Origin: CAVPDE01 sp963707125
GTDB taxonomy: Bacteria; Desulfobacterota; DSM-4660; Desulfatiglandales; HGW-15
Reading direction: 5' to 3'
Assembly (NCBI GenBank): GCA_963707125.1
Contig: CAVPOU010000027.1
Coordinates: 14,016-78,015 of the forward strand
Length of the DNA: 64,000 bases
The translations under genes were made by a program, and so were the position numbers. The notes under the pieces were generated by a model. The model did no database searches and had not been told where the DNA came from. It was given only the letters and a program-made list of their open reading frames with translations. This document shows positions 1 through 8,577 of the stretch, piece after piece (the stretch's first letter is position 1; each line of letters starts with the position of its first letter).

Positions 1-199
1 CTCTCAAATCCGAATCTCGAAATCCGAAATTCGAAACAAATTCAAAATACAAATGCTCCAATGTTCAAAACAGAAACCAAGCAGCTCACGGTTTTGGTCA
101 TTTGAATTTGGATCATTGAAAATTGCCCTTCGACATGGCTCAGGGTGGTGAGCTAGTCGAACCATTTCGGATTTCGTGCTTCGTATTTCGGATTTCAAG
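1..199. repeat. Interspersed palindromic repeat, family R1, with nested second repeat
   Basis: This is one of four copies in the window of an element of about 155 bp whose two ends are imperfect inverted repeats built on CGAAATCCGAAA / TTTCGGATTTCG. The other copies are at 46582, 48122 and 51764. Unlike them, this copy carries about 39 extra bases (roughly 129-167) between the central GGATCATTGAAAATTG and the right arm. The extra bases read as a small hairpin of the CTTCGACA...TGTCGAA kind. It lies directly downstream of ispD and overlaps its last codon. A short open frame across it is an artefact. Confidence 0.8.
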
Positions 200-908
200 T
201 TTTTTCAGATATCCGGTCTCTACCCTTGCTCAGTAAGAACCGCGCTAATTCTAAATCCTGTGGTGTCGTGATCTTGATGTTCTCTTCCGATCCTTCGATA
301 ATGTTGACGGGAATACCTGTCCTCTCCATCAAGAGAGCATCATCCGTGATTTCTTCCCAGTTTTCCTCAAGAGCCCGGCGGTGGGCTTCAAGGATGTCTT
401 CATATCGGAAAGCCTGCGGCGTCTGCACCAGCCAGAGGCATCTCCGATCATGGGTCTTCACGACAAGACCATCCCTGTCCGCTTCCTTGACGGTCTCCCT
501 CGCCGCCATGGCCGGGATGACCGCTCGATATTGGCTTGCTGCCCTAACAATCCGGCTAATGAGATCCGGTGGAACAAGAGGCCTAACTCCGTCATGAATC
601 AAGACAAGGGGATAGTAACCTTCAGTCGCCTCAAGCCCCAGTCTGACGGAATCCTGACGCTTCTCCCCTCCGGCGACGACCTTCTTGACTTTGGCCAATT
701 CATATTTTTCCACAATCTCGCGGCGGCAGTAGTCCACTTTGCCGGGTGGAACAACTAGAACGATTCCGTCAATATCAGGGCAGAGGTCAAAGCGCTCCAG
801 AGTGACCGCAAGGATGGGCCGGCCCTCAAGTTCCATGAACTGCTTTAGTTGATCGCCCCCCATGCGAATCCCTGCACCAGCTGCAGTAATGATGGCTGCG
901 GTTCTCAC
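195..908 (-). CDS. ispD: 2-C-methyl-D-erythritol 4-phosphate cytidylyltransferase
   Basis: The protein (237 aa) transfers CMP from CTP to MEP in the non-mevalonate isoprenoid pathway. The N-terminal nucleotide-binding signature AAIITAAGAGIRMGG is present, followed by KQF and GRPIL. The central IHDGVRPLVPP motif and the later VQTPQAF are also typical of IspD. The length matches stand-alone IspD, so there is no IspF fusion. Translation appears to start at a GTG (906-908), preceded by a GAGGG about 8 nt upstream. Its nearest upstream neighbour in the same direction is the Rho-N gene, but a repeat-filled gap of 535 bp separates them, so co-transcription is uncertain. No ispF is visible in the window. 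Confidence 0.95.
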   Translation of the reverse strand: MRTAAIITAAGAGIRMGGDQLKQFMELEGRPILAVTLERFDLCPDIDGIVLVVPPGKVDYCRREIVEKYELAKVKKVVAGGEKRQDSVRLGLEATEGYYPLVLIHDGVRPLVPPDLISRIVRAASQYRAVIPAMAARETVKEADRDGLVVKTHDRRCLWLVQTPQAFRYEDILEAHRRALEENWEEITDDALLMERTGIPVNIIEGSEENIKITTPQDLELARFLLSKGRDRISEKT

Positions 909-1013
909 CAGGTCACCCTCGCCTTAAATCTCTTTCTTCAAACCCAAACCTTGGGGACCCTATTGCAGAGGCCGTGAAACCTATGGCATATGCTGAAAAA
1001 AAACTTGAACCGA

Positions 1014-1094
1014 AGAATGTCGAACAAGGAATGTCGAATGTCGAAGTGAAACCTTCATCATTCTGCGGTTCTTTGTTCGATATTCGACATTCTG
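1014..1094. repeat. Palindromic intergenic repeat, family R2
   Basis: A hairpin-forming unit with left arm GAACAAGGAATGTCGAATG and right arm TTGTTCGATATTCGACATTC. A closely similar copy lies at 20731-20804 and a composite, more divergent one at 49383-49521. It sits in the 535-bp gap between ispD and the Rho-N gene (909-1443). Apart from this copy and the R3 copy at 1226, I see no gene in that gap. Confidence 0.75.
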
Positions 1095-1225
1095 TGTTTT
1101 GCATAGGCTGTAACAAGGTAACCAAACACTCCCTAATTTCCTCCCCATCGATCGCACGGGAATCTATTTCGCCAGGATGACTTTCCCCTCCCTAGACGGG
1201 AAGCTGTGAAAAAATTGCTGTTTGT

Positions 1226-1305
1226 TCGTCACTCCGGTGAAAACCGGAGTCCAGAATATCCATATCCCCTTGTGAATCCTGGATTCCGGCTTCCGCCGGA
1301 ATGAC
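1226..1305. repeat. Palindromic intergenic repeat, family R3
   Basis: An inverted repeat of the type GTCACTCCGG...CCGGAGTCCAG followed by TCCTGGATTCCGG...CCGGAATGAC. Further members are at 13327-13397 and, in a variant with GCCCGCGCAGGCGGGC, at 39801-39870. Units of this type are common in many bacterial genomes and can fold as stable RNA or DNA hairpins. No open frame is supported here. Confidence 0.75.
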
Positions 1306-1443
1306 ATGGTAGACCATGGAGCCAATTTCTTCACGCCTTCCGGGAGGGACGGGGGGAGGGTGAAGACGGGTTCGGAAACAGCGAAAACAAAAACAGGCCC
1401 AGGGTCGCCCGTCCCGTGAGCCTGCTTCATGAAGAGATTGGGG

Positions 1444-1827
1444 TTACACCTTTGCAACCTTCTTGCTTCGTTTCTTGAGTCGGTTGATCCTGCGGCGCAG
1501 GACATTGATTTTTTTCTTGTCCTTTGACGAAATGGCCGTCTTCTTCTCTTCCTTCAGTCGGAAAATCTTCTCCTTCATTTCACCGACCGTAGCCTTCACT
1601 TCGAGCCCCTTCTTGGCCGGCTCTTCATCCTTGATCCCCAGCGCTTCTTTGACGGCCGGCAGAAGCTCTTCCTTCTTCATCGCGTGAACACCGCTGATGC
1701 CCAGGTTCTTGTTCAGGGCAAACTCCCTCAGTTCAATAACCGTCATTTTGTCCAACGGCTTTTCAGGGACGGCTTGTTCTTCTTTCTTTTCTTCCTGGGT
1801 CTCTTCCTTCTTTATTTCTTCTTCCAT
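1444..1827 (-). CDS. Small Rho N-terminal (SAP-like) domain protein
   Basis: A 127-aa, very charged protein. Residues 1-25 are a Glu/Lys-rich tail. Residues about 27-65 form a Rho-N / SAP-like helix-extended-helix module (MTVIELREFALNKNLGISG...KKEELLPAVKEALGI). Residues about 75-127 are a Lys/Arg-rich helical region ending in RRINRLKKRSKKVAKV. Rho-N modules bind single-stranded nucleic acid, so a nucleic-acid-binding role is reasonable. There is no ATPase domain, so this is not the Rho factor itself. It lies 56 bp downstream of the slipin gene and could share its transcript. The exact function is unknown. Confidence 0.8.
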   Translation of the reverse strand: MEEEIKKEETQEEKKEEQAVPEKPLDKMTVIELREFALNKNLGISGVHAMKKEELLPAVKEALGIKDEEPAKKGLEVKATVGEMKEKIFRLKEEKKTAISSKDKKKINVLRRRINRLKKRSKKVAKV

Positions 1828-1883
1828 GTTTTGTTCTCTCCTGCTTCTTCTCTTGATTTAGATCGAACGCTCCACGGTATCCT

Positions 1884-2627
1884 CTAATCCTTATCCTTTC
1901 TAAAGAAAGGCCTGAAGAGATCTATCGGTATGGGAAAAAGCGTCGTCGAATTTCCCTCCGATGATATCTCCCTCAAGGTTTGAAGGTACCGCAACTGGAG
2001 CGCCTCGGGGTGCTGCGCAATGATGCCGGCTGCTTCGGTGAGACGGGCGGCTGCCTGAAACTCGCCTTCTGCATTGATGACTTTGGCCCGTCTTTCTCTC
2101 TCCGCCTCAGCCTGTTTGGCCATTGCCCTCTGCATCTCCTGGGGCAGATCAATGTGTTTCACTTCAACGGTGGCGACCTTGATGCCCCAGGGACCTGTAT
2201 GCTGGTCAAGAATGTTTTGGATTTTAAGGTTTATCTTCTCCCTCTGTGCAAGCAGTTCATCCAGCTCAACCTGACCGCATACGCTCCTAAGGGTAGTCTG
2301 AGCAAGCTGTGATGTGGCATAATTATAATTCTCCACCTCGATGGTCGCTTTATTGGGATCCATGACCCTGAAGTAGACCACCGCATTGACCTTTACAGAA
2401 ACATTGTCCCGTGTAATCACATCCTGGGGTGGGACATCCATGGTCACCAGGCGGAGGCTGACCTTGACCATCTTATCGATGACTGGAATAAGGAGGATCA
2501 AGCCGGGCCCCTTCACATTGATCACGCGTCCCAGCCTGAAGATGACTCCTCGTTCATATTCACGCAGGACTTTGATGGCTGAAAACAGGAAAAAAACAAC
2601 TAAAACCACTGCCAGTATCCAGAACAT
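1884..2627 (-). CDS. Slipin/stomatin-like SPFH-domain membrane protein
   Basis: The protein (247 aa) has one N-terminal membrane segment (about residues 2-20) followed by an SPFH/band-7 domain (about 22-180). Hallmarks are EYERGVIFRLGR near the start and VPPQDVITRDNVSVKVNAVVYFRV in the middle. A C-terminal helical stretch (LPQEMQRAMAKQAEAERERRAKVI) is expected to oligomerise. Slipins form large membrane-associated rings and are often encoded beside nfeD, as here with nfeD 80 bp upstream. The pair is thought to act in membrane-protein quality control. I infer the function from family and neighbourhood. Confidence 0.93.
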   Translation of the reverse strand: MFWILAVVLVVFFLFSAIKVLREYERGVIFRLGRVINVKGPGLILLIPVIDKMVKVSLRLVTMDVPPQDVITRDNVSVKVNAVVYFRVMDPNKATIEVENYNYATSQLAQTTLRSVCGQVELDELLAQREKINLKIQNILDQHTGPWGIKVATVEVKHIDLPQEMQRAMAKQAEAERERRAKVINAEGEFQAAARLTEAAGIIAQHPEALQLRYLQTLREISSEGNSTTLFPIPIDLFRPFFRKDKD

Positions 2628-2707
2628 AATATCCCCCTTTCATGGGCCAGCCTTCCACCTGTCTTGATTCTCCCCTGCCGTGACAGGGAAACAGACGAGG
2701 TTCCGGC

Positions 2708-3997
2708 TTATTGAGGTTTGACGGCTTTTCTCACTTTCAGAACCAGCCCGGTCACTTGCTCGACCGTAACCATTTCCCCGGGCTCCAGCTTTTCACTGGA
2801 CACGGCACGCCAGTATTCCCCATGAACGAACACCAGACCTTCCGGATCAATAGGCTTCTGGACGATCCCCACTTCTCCGATGAGCCCTTCCACGCCGCTT
2901 TGAGGCTTGGAATGGTAAGCCCGGAAAGCAAGGGTGGAAACAATGACAAAAAAGCCCCCGATCAAAACAATGGTTGGTGCCATCAAACGGAGAGAGACTC
3001 CCACATCTTCAAAAAGCATGATGGATCCCAGAGTGAGAGAGACAATGCCTCCCAGGGAAAGAATGCCGTAACTGGCGACCTTGATTTCGGCGATGAAAAA
3101 AATGACGGCCAGGGCAATCAGAAGCAAGCCGGCGTAATTCACCGGAAGAGTCTGAAAAGAATAGAAGGCGAGGATCAACGATATCGCCCCAACGACTCCG
3201 GGGAAAACAGCGCCGGGATGGGCCAACTCGAAGTAAAGACCTGCAAGGCCGATCATCATCAAGATGTAGGCGATGTTTGGATCGCCGATGATTCGAAGGA
3301 CCGTATCCCTAAACCCGGGCTTGTGGTATAGTTTGGCGAGGTCTTTCGTCTTCAGCGTTACTTTCCCCTGCTTGAGCTGGATTTCTCTGCCATCCAGAAG
3401 TTTGAGCAGTTCATCGATATCGGCGGCTACCAGATCAACCACTTTCTTCTCCACCGCCTCCTCAGCCGTGATGGAAACACTTTCCCGGATCGCCTTTTCA
3501 ACCCAATCCGCATTCCTTCCCTTGTCCTGGGCAATGCCTCTTCCATAAGAAGCCATGTCGTTGACGACTTTTTCCGACATGTCCTTGTCAATGTCTTTCC
3601 CGCCGGCGCCCACGGGATGGGCTGCCCCGATATTGGTTCCCGGCGCCATGGCCGCGACATGGGCGGAAACGGTTATCATCACTCCGGCAGAGGCTGCGCC
3701 GGCCCCCTTAGGCGCCACATAGACCACGACGGGGACCGAGGAATTCATGATTCCCTTCACCATGGTGCGCATGGAAGGAACCAGGCCGCCCGGTGTGTCC
3801 AGCCGGATGACAATAAGCTCATCGCCGCTCTTTTCCGCATCCTCCAGGCCTCGAGTGAGAAATGCCGCTGCTCCTGGGTTGATCGGCCCCTCGAGTTCGA
3901 TAATCCTGACCTCGCCCCCTTTCGTCAAGCCCACGGTCTTTCCCAGGCCGACAAGGGCAAGGCACAGCATTCCTGCAATGATCAGTCTTTTACTCAT
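2708..3997 (-). CDS. nfeD: NfeD-family membrane-bound ClpP-class serine protease
   Basis: The protein (429 aa) is a full-length NfeD. It has a signal-like N-terminus (1-25), then a ClpP-fold protease domain with the nucleophile motif GAASAGVMI (Ser near residue 103) and a candidate general-base Lys in DKDMSEKVVND (near 142). A block of four to five transmembrane helices follows (about 240-360), and the C-terminal OB-fold (about 370-425) contains GLIGEVGIVQKPI. The known family cleaves hydrophobic C-termini of stomatin-type partners, and the slipin gene follows immediately. It begins 2 bp after the end of the uracil-DNA glycosylase gene and so probably belongs to the coaBC operon. Confidence 0.93.
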   Translation of the reverse strand: MSKRLIIAGMLCLALVGLGKTVGLTKGGEVRIIELEGPINPGAAAFLTRGLEDAEKSGDELIVIRLDTPGGLVPSMRTMVKGIMNSSVPVVVYVAPKGAGAASAGVMITVSAHVAAMAPGTNIGAAHPVGAGGKDIDKDMSEKVVNDMASYGRGIAQDKGRNADWVEKAIRESVSITAEEAVEKKVVDLVAADIDELLKLLDGREIQLKQGKVTLKTKDLAKLYHKPGFRDTVLRIIGDPNIAYILMMIGLAGLYFELAHPGAVFPGVVGAISLILAFYSFQTLPVNYAGLLLIALAVIFFIAEIKVASYGILSLGGIVSLTLGSIMLFEDVGVSLRLMAPTIVLIGGFFVIVSTLAFRAYHSKPQSGVEGLIGEVGIVQKPIDPEGLVFVHGEYWRAVSSEKLEPGEMVTVEQVTGLVLKVRKAVKPQ

Positions 3998-3998
3998 T

Positions 3999-4808
3999 TC
4001 ACTTCACCTTGAGACCCAACCGTCCCATGATTTTCTGCACGTCCTCCCACACCTGGCGTTTTAGCGGACGCTCCTCTGAGGGGTTTCTCAGGATGTACGC
4101 AGGGTGGAAGGTGGCCATAAGCGGGATTCCCATAAAAGAGAACCAGTTTCCTCTTTCCTGGGTGATCTTGAATTCCCTGCCGAGCAGACTCTTAGCGGCG
4201 ATGCGGCCCAGGGTGCAAATCACCTCGGGCCGGATGATCGCGAGCTGTTGTTTCAGAAAAGGCAGGCAGATTTGAACCTCGTCTGCTTCAGGGTCCCTGT
4301 TGTTGGGCGGCCGGCATTTGACCACATTACAAATATAAACATCCTCCCGCTTGAGGCCCATGCCGCTTTCAATAATTTTTGTCAGAAGTTTACCCGCCTC
4401 ACCGACAAAAGGTCTTCCGGCTGCATCTTCTTCCGCGCCCGGGCCCTCGCCCACAAACACAAGGCGGGCGCTGGGTGAGCCTTCCCCAAAAACAAGATGT
4501 GTCCTTCCCTGAGAGAGTTTACACCGCTGGCAGTCCCCGATGAAAGCACGCAACGAATCGAGATCCATGAGATGGTTCTGTTCGGCATTCGGATCGCTCA
4601 TGCTTTCACTTGAAAGCTTCGGGAGGTCAACCCTTCGGCTCTTCTTACCCCGCTCTTCTCCACCCTCCGTCCCGCCTTTGGCGGGACTACGGGGGACGGG
4701 CGAGCGGGGGCTGAGCGCCGTCGAAGGGTCAAAACCGTTCTGGGGATAGGAGATCAAAAGGTTCCTGAGCTGGCTCACAATCTCCAGAAGTTCCGCTCTG
4801 GGACTCAT
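3999..4808 (-). CDS. Uracil-DNA glycosylase, family 4 type (Fe-S)
   Basis: The protein (269 aa) should remove uracil from DNA. Motif A reads GEGPGAEEDAAGRPFVGEAG, the family-4 pattern, and motif B contains HPAYILRNPS. Cysteines in DCQRCKLSQGRTHLVFGEG, VVKCRPPNNRDP and the later QICLPF fit the four ligands of the family's iron-sulfur cluster. The first 75-80 residues are a low-complexity linker (Pro/Ser/Lys-rich) absent from minimal members. The ATG at 4806-4808 overlaps the coaBC stop as ATGA, which decides the start and implies translational coupling. Confidence 0.93.
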   Translation of the reverse strand: MSPRAELLEIVSQLRNLLISYPQNGFDPSTALSPRSPVPRSPAKGGTEGGEERGKKSRRVDLPKLSSESMSDPNAEQNHLMDLDSLRAFIGDCQRCKLSQGRTHLVFGEGSPSARLVFVGEGPGAEEDAAGRPFVGEAGKLLTKIIESGMGLKREDVYICNVVKCRPPNNRDPEADEVQICLPFLKQQLAIIRPEVICTLGRIAAKSLLGREFKITQERGNWFSFMGIPLMATFHPAYILRNPSEERPLKRQVWEDVQKIMGRLGLKVK

Positions 4809-6004
4809 GAAGACTTCTCCCACAGGGTTTTGATCCTGTCCAGGAGCTGATCCGCGACCTCCTGTTTGGGCATCAGCGGTAAGTCCTCCATGTGCCCGTC
4901 GCGGTAAACGATTTTCACGGCATTGGTGTCCGCCTCAAATCCTGCGTCTTCCCTGGACACATCGTTCACCACAATCAAGTCGAGATTCTTTTTCTTCAGT
5001 TTCTCTTTGGCATTCGCTATGAAATCCTGCGTTTCCGCAGCAAAGCCCACCAGAAGGCACCGGCTGTTCCCCTGCATGCAGCCCAGCTCTGCCAGAATAT
5101 CGGGATTCTCTACCAGTTCAAGCGTCTGAACGCCTCGTCCCTTCTTAATCTTGTGCTCAGAGGTCTCCTTGGGTCTCCAATCAAGCACAGCCGCCGCCTT
5201 GATGATCACATCATACTGCCCGCAGTCGGCCAGAACCGTCCGCCTCATTTCTTCGGCGGTCTTCACGCGACTCAAGGCAACATCCCTCGGCGGCTTTAGA
5301 GCCGTCGGCCCGCTCACCAGAGTGACCTTTGCCCCCCTCCTTCTGGCTGCCCTGGCCAGAGCATATCCCATCTTGCCGCTTGACCGGTTGCTCATGTATC
5401 GGACCGGGTCAAGGGGCTCCAGAGTCGCACCCGCCGTCACAAGGATCCTGAGCCCCGAAAGATCTTGCTTGGAAAGGAGCATCCTTGCTTCTTCCACAAT
5501 GTCTTCCGGCTCCGGAAGTCGCCCCGGGCCCTCGGTGCGGCAGGCCAGTTCTCCGGCCTCCGGCTCCATGATCGCACATCCTCTGGCTTTGAGGATTCGC
5601 AGATTCTCCTGCACCGCAGGATGGAGGTACATCCGGCTGTTCATGGAAGGGCAGACCAGGACTCTCGCTGTAGCCGCGATCACCAGGGTTGAAAGAAAAT
5701 CATCGCCGATCCCATGGGCCATTTTACCGATGAAATTCGCAGTGGCTGGGGCAATGATGATCAGGTCGGAGTCCTGCCCCCAGGTGATGTGATCCAGGGG
5801 ATGGGTTTCGGGACTCCACATATCCGCAATCACCCGGTTCCCCGAGAGGGTTTCGAGAGTCAGCGGCGTGATGAACTTCGTCGCGTGGTGAGTCATGGCC
5901 ACTTTCGTGACCGCCCCCTCTTTTGCAAGGAGTCTCACCAGCTCTGCCGCCTTGTAGGCTGCAATACCCCCTGTAACTCCAACAATGACTTTTCTGCCGT
6001 TCAT
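4805..6004 (-). CDS. coaBC: Bifunctional phosphopantothenoylcysteine decarboxylase / phosphopantothenate-cysteine ligase
   Basis: The enzyme (399 aa) makes 4'-phosphopantetheine for coenzyme A. The N-terminal HFCD flavoprotein half (about 1-185) shows GVTGGIAAYKAAELVRLL, the catalytic-His region HPLDHITWGQ, the ATANFIGKMAHGIGDD loop and the PSMNSRMY substrate clamp. The C-terminal ligase half shows TAGATLEPLDPVRYMSNRSSGKMG and VNDVSREDAGFEADTN. The motif GELACRTEGPGR carries Arg where GELACG is usual. It is 6 bp downstream of the LysM lipoprotein gene and overlaps the glycosylase gene by 4 bp. Confidence 0.97.
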   Translation of the reverse strand: MNGRKVIVGVTGGIAAYKAAELVRLLAKEGAVTKVAMTHHATKFITPLTLETLSGNRVIADMWSPETHPLDHITWGQDSDLIIIAPATANFIGKMAHGIGDDFLSTLVIAATARVLVCPSMNSRMYLHPAVQENLRILKARGCAIMEPEAGELACRTEGPGRLPEPEDIVEEARMLLSKQDLSGLRILVTAGATLEPLDPVRYMSNRSSGKMGYALARAARRRGAKVTLVSGPTALKPPRDVALSRVKTAEEMRRTVLADCGQYDVIIKAAAVLDWRPKETSEHKIKKGRGVQTLELVENPDILAELGCMQGNSRCLLVGFAAETQDFIANAKEKLKKKNLDLIVVNDVSREDAGFEADTNAVKIVYRDGHMEDLPLMPKQEVADQLLDRIKTLWEKSS

Positions 6005-6010
6005 GGAGCC

Positions 6011-6820
6011 TCAATGTTTTTCAATAGATTTGAAAAACCCTGCCACCTCTTCATATTCCTCTTCGTCCGCCTTGGTCGACCATGAATCCTGAAAATTCAA
6101 CTGTTCTTTGATCTTTTTCCCCACCTCATCCGTTTCACTTCTATTTTTGAAAAAACCCACACGGAGCCGCATGTAATCTTTCCCTTGGACATTGGCGCGC
6201 ACAATATAAACCGGGTACCCTTGCTTCACCAGGGTCACGGCAGGAGGGGTGATCTCTGCGCTGCTCGTGCTCGAAAGCACATTGACGACCCACAGATTCC
6301 CTGTCGCCTTCTTGAGACTCGCCCTGGCTTCGTTTGAGGTAATGACCTTGAGCTTTGTTCCTTGGGGAAGCTCCCGGTCAGGAAGGTCCTCTCCTGTCGC
6401 CCATTCTCCCAGCTTGTCCCTGTTCAGGCGCAAGAGAATGGGCCACTTCAGAGGATCCTTTAAGACATCCGTTCGAGCGGCGATGCTTGAAAGACTATCC
6501 CCTTTCTTGACCACGTAGAAGCCCGGCTCATCCTTTTCCTTTTTCTCCGAAGCTACCTTCTTGTCTTCTGCTTCAGGTTTTGGCACTATGCCGGGTTTCT
6601 CCGGGGAAACGGCCGGTTTCTCCATTGGAGCCTTTTCCGCAACCTGAGGCTTCTTCTCTTCGGCAAAAGCCGTGGTCGGCTTTTCAATGTCCGCCGTCGA
6701 AGGCTTTATGGGTTGCACCACCTTTGGCGGAGTCGTCTGCGCCGGCGGTTGATCCTCGCCCGAGCAAGCGCCCAACGCGAACAGCAACACAATGAAGATT
6801 CTCACCAATGAAACCTTCAT
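6011..6820 (-). CDS. LysM- and SPOR-like-domain lipoprotein
   Basis: The protein (269 aa) is predicted to be secreted and lipidated: the N-terminus ends in a clear lipobox, LFALGAC, with Cys near residue 20. A Pro/Lys/Glu-rich linker (about 25-98) leads to a LysM-like module (about 99-150, FYVVKKGDSLSSIAARTDVLKDPLKWPIL), which binds peptidoglycan in the family. The C-terminal region (about 172-260, LWVVNVLSSTSSAEI...YMRLRVGFFKNRSETDEVGKKI) resembles a SPOR repeat, which binds denuded glycan strands. A cell-envelope or division role is likely. It is the first gene of the leftward coaBC cluster and has its own candidate promoter. Confidence 0.85.
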   Translation of the reverse strand: MKVSLVRIFIVLLFALGACSGEDQPPAQTTPPKVVQPIKPSTADIEKPTTAFAEEKKPQVAEKAPMEKPAVSPEKPGIVPKPEAEDKKVASEKKEKDEPGFYVVKKGDSLSSIAARTDVLKDPLKWPILLRLNRDKLGEWATGEDLPDRELPQGTKLKVITSNEARASLKKATGNLWVVNVLSSTSSAEITPPAVTLVKQGYPVYIVRANVQGKDYMRLRVGFFKNRSETDEVGKKIKEQLNFQDSWSTKADEEEYEEVAGFFKSIEKH

Positions 6821-6908
6821 CCCTTCCTCCCATGAATTGAGCGAAGCCTTAAGCTAAGGAAAATCAAAGGGAAACGACACCCTTTTGAGGATCGTCTATC
6901 GATTTTCC

Positions 6909-6937
6909 ATTAAACCGCAAAAATGACCGCTTGACAA
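6909..6937 (-). promoter_or_regulatory. Candidate sigma-70-type promoter for the LysM-coaBC operon
   Basis: On the minus strand TTGTCA (6937-6932) and TTTAAT (6914-6909) are separated by 17 bp. They lie about 90 bp upstream of the LysM gene, within the 233-bp gap after tctA (6821-7053). This implies the coaBC cluster can be transcribed independently of the tct genes. Confidence 0.5.
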
Positions 6938-7053
6938 CAGAAAACTGGCCATGATGGCTCTCAGGAGCGGTGGCAGGGTCGGGCCAAGGCATGCAGAGGA
7001 AACAGAGCAATGGAATTCTGTCCCGGATTGGAGAAATCAAGAAGTTCCGGCCG

Positions 7054-8553
7054 TCACTCGCGAAAGGCCTCTTCACGTTTTTTGTGCATGGCCGGAAGGC
7101 TCGCGGCAATGATCGCGAGCGCGCCGAGCGCGAGCAGCGTAGCGCTGATCGGGCGCGTGATAAACACCATGGGATCGCCGCGCGAGAGCAGCAAGGCCCG
7201 GCGCATGTATTCCTCCATCATCGGGCCGAGGATGAACGCGAGCAGCATGGGCGCCGGCTCGCAATCCAGTTTGACGAAAAGGTACCCCAGCACCGCGAAG
7301 AAAGCCATGACATAGATGTCGAACTCGGTGTTGTTCAGGCTGAATACACCGATGCTGCAGAAAACGAGGATGGCCGGGAACAGCAACTGGTAAGGCACGC
7401 TCACAATGCGGACCCACATGCCGATCATGGGGAGGTTCAGGATGACGAGGAAGAGATTACCAAACCACATGGACACGATGATGCCCCAGAAGAGCTTCGG
7501 CTGCTCGGTGATCACCGACGGTCCGGGCTGAATGCCCTGGATAATCATCGCACCGATCATGAGCGCCATCACGGGGTTCGAGGGGATGCCGAGAGTGAGC
7601 ATGGGGATGAAAGAGGTCTGGGCCCCGGCATTGTTGGCCGATTCCGGGGCGGCAACGCCTTCGATCGCACCCTTGCCGAATTCCTTGGAGTTTTTCGAAA
7701 CCTTCTTTTCTATGGCATAGGCTGCGAAGGAGCCCAGAATGGAGCCGCTGCCGGGCAGAATGCCGAGAGCCGAACCGATGGCGGTCCCTCGCAGAATAGG
7801 GCCGATCATACGCTTCCAGTCCTCCCGGGTGGGCATCAGGTTGGCGACTTTTTTTACCACCGTCGAACGGTCTCCCTCGTTCTCCAGATTGCGTGTGATC
7901 TCCGCAAGACCGAACATGCCCATGGCGACCACAACGAATCCAATCCCGTCCGCGAGTCGCAGAATCCCGAACGTGAACCGCTGGGCTCCGGAATTGACAT
8001 CCGTGCCGACCAGTCCCAGAAGCAGTCCCAGGACGACCATGCCTGCGGCATGGAGGAGCGACCCTCTTGCCAGAACAATTGCGGCGAGGAGACCCAGAAC
8101 CATGAGGGAGAAAAACTCCGCAGGACCGAACTTGAGCGCAACAGCAGCCAGGGGAGGGGCAAAGAGCGCAAGGATGATCGTTGCCACGGTGCCCGCGAAA
8201 AAGGAGCCGACCGCGGCCGTGGTCAGGGCTACGCCGGCGCGACCCTGACGGGCCATCTGGTACCCGTCCAGGGCCGTGACCACAGAAGCCGCTTCACCCG
8301 GTACATTGACCAGGATGGAGGTCGTAGAGCCGCCGTACTGGGAGCCGTAGTAAATGCCCGCAAGCATGATCAGAGCGGAGACCGGAGGCAGGGTAAAGGT
8401 GACCGGCAGCAGCATGGCAATGGTCGCCGTGGGTCCGAGGCCGGGCAGCACGCCGATCAGGGTTCCGAGAAAGACGCCGATCAGACAATAAAGCAGGTTG
8501 AGCGGCGTCAGTGAGGTCGAAAGGCCTAATCCAAGGTTGGCAAGAAGTTCCAT
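7054..8553 (-). CDS. tctA: Tripartite tricarboxylate transporter, large membrane subunit (TctA)
   Basis: The protein (499 aa) is the permease of a TTT-family, binding-protein-dependent secondary transporter for small carboxylates. The full-length TctA signature is present: an N-terminal GVFLGTLIGVLPGLGPTATI segment, GSTTSILVNVPGEAASVVTALDGYQMA, and the mirrored GILPGSGSILGSFAAYAIEKK half, with about a dozen hydrophobic segments. The TTT family normally transports citrate, tartrate, aromatic acids or similar, and the substrate cannot be read from sequence. It is 24 bp downstream of tctB in the same direction. Base composition of the three genes is visibly more GC-rich than the neighbours, suggesting acquisition. 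Confidence 0.95.
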   Translation of the reverse strand: MELLANLGLGLSTSLTPLNLLYCLIGVFLGTLIGVLPGLGPTATIAMLLPVTFTLPPVSALIMLAGIYYGSQYGGSTTSILVNVPGEAASVVTALDGYQMARQGRAGVALTTAAVGSFFAGTVATIILALFAPPLAAVALKFGPAEFFSLMVLGLLAAIVLARGSLLHAAGMVVLGLLLGLVGTDVNSGAQRFTFGILRLADGIGFVVVAMGMFGLAEITRNLENEGDRSTVVKKVANLMPTREDWKRMIGPILRGTAIGSALGILPGSGSILGSFAAYAIEKKVSKNSKEFGKGAIEGVAAPESANNAGAQTSFIPMLTLGIPSNPVMALMIGAMIIQGIQPGPSVITEQPKLFWGIIVSMWFGNLFLVILNLPMIGMWVRIVSVPYQLLFPAILVFCSIGVFSLNNTEFDIYVMAFFAVLGYLFVKLDCEPAPMLLAFILGPMMEEYMRRALLLSRGDPMVFITRPISATLLALGALAIIAASLPAMHKKREEAFRE

Positions 8554-8577
8554 AACGCCTCAGTGAACACTATCATG

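Noticed and set aside
4..198. Short open frame of 64 codons
   Set aside because: It lies entirely within the R1 repeat; the same frame appears in the other R1 copies and ends in repeat sequence.
6970..8514. A 514-codon plus-strand frame rich in charged residues
   Set aside because: It is the antisense shadow of the GC-rich tctA gene, a common effect of high GC.
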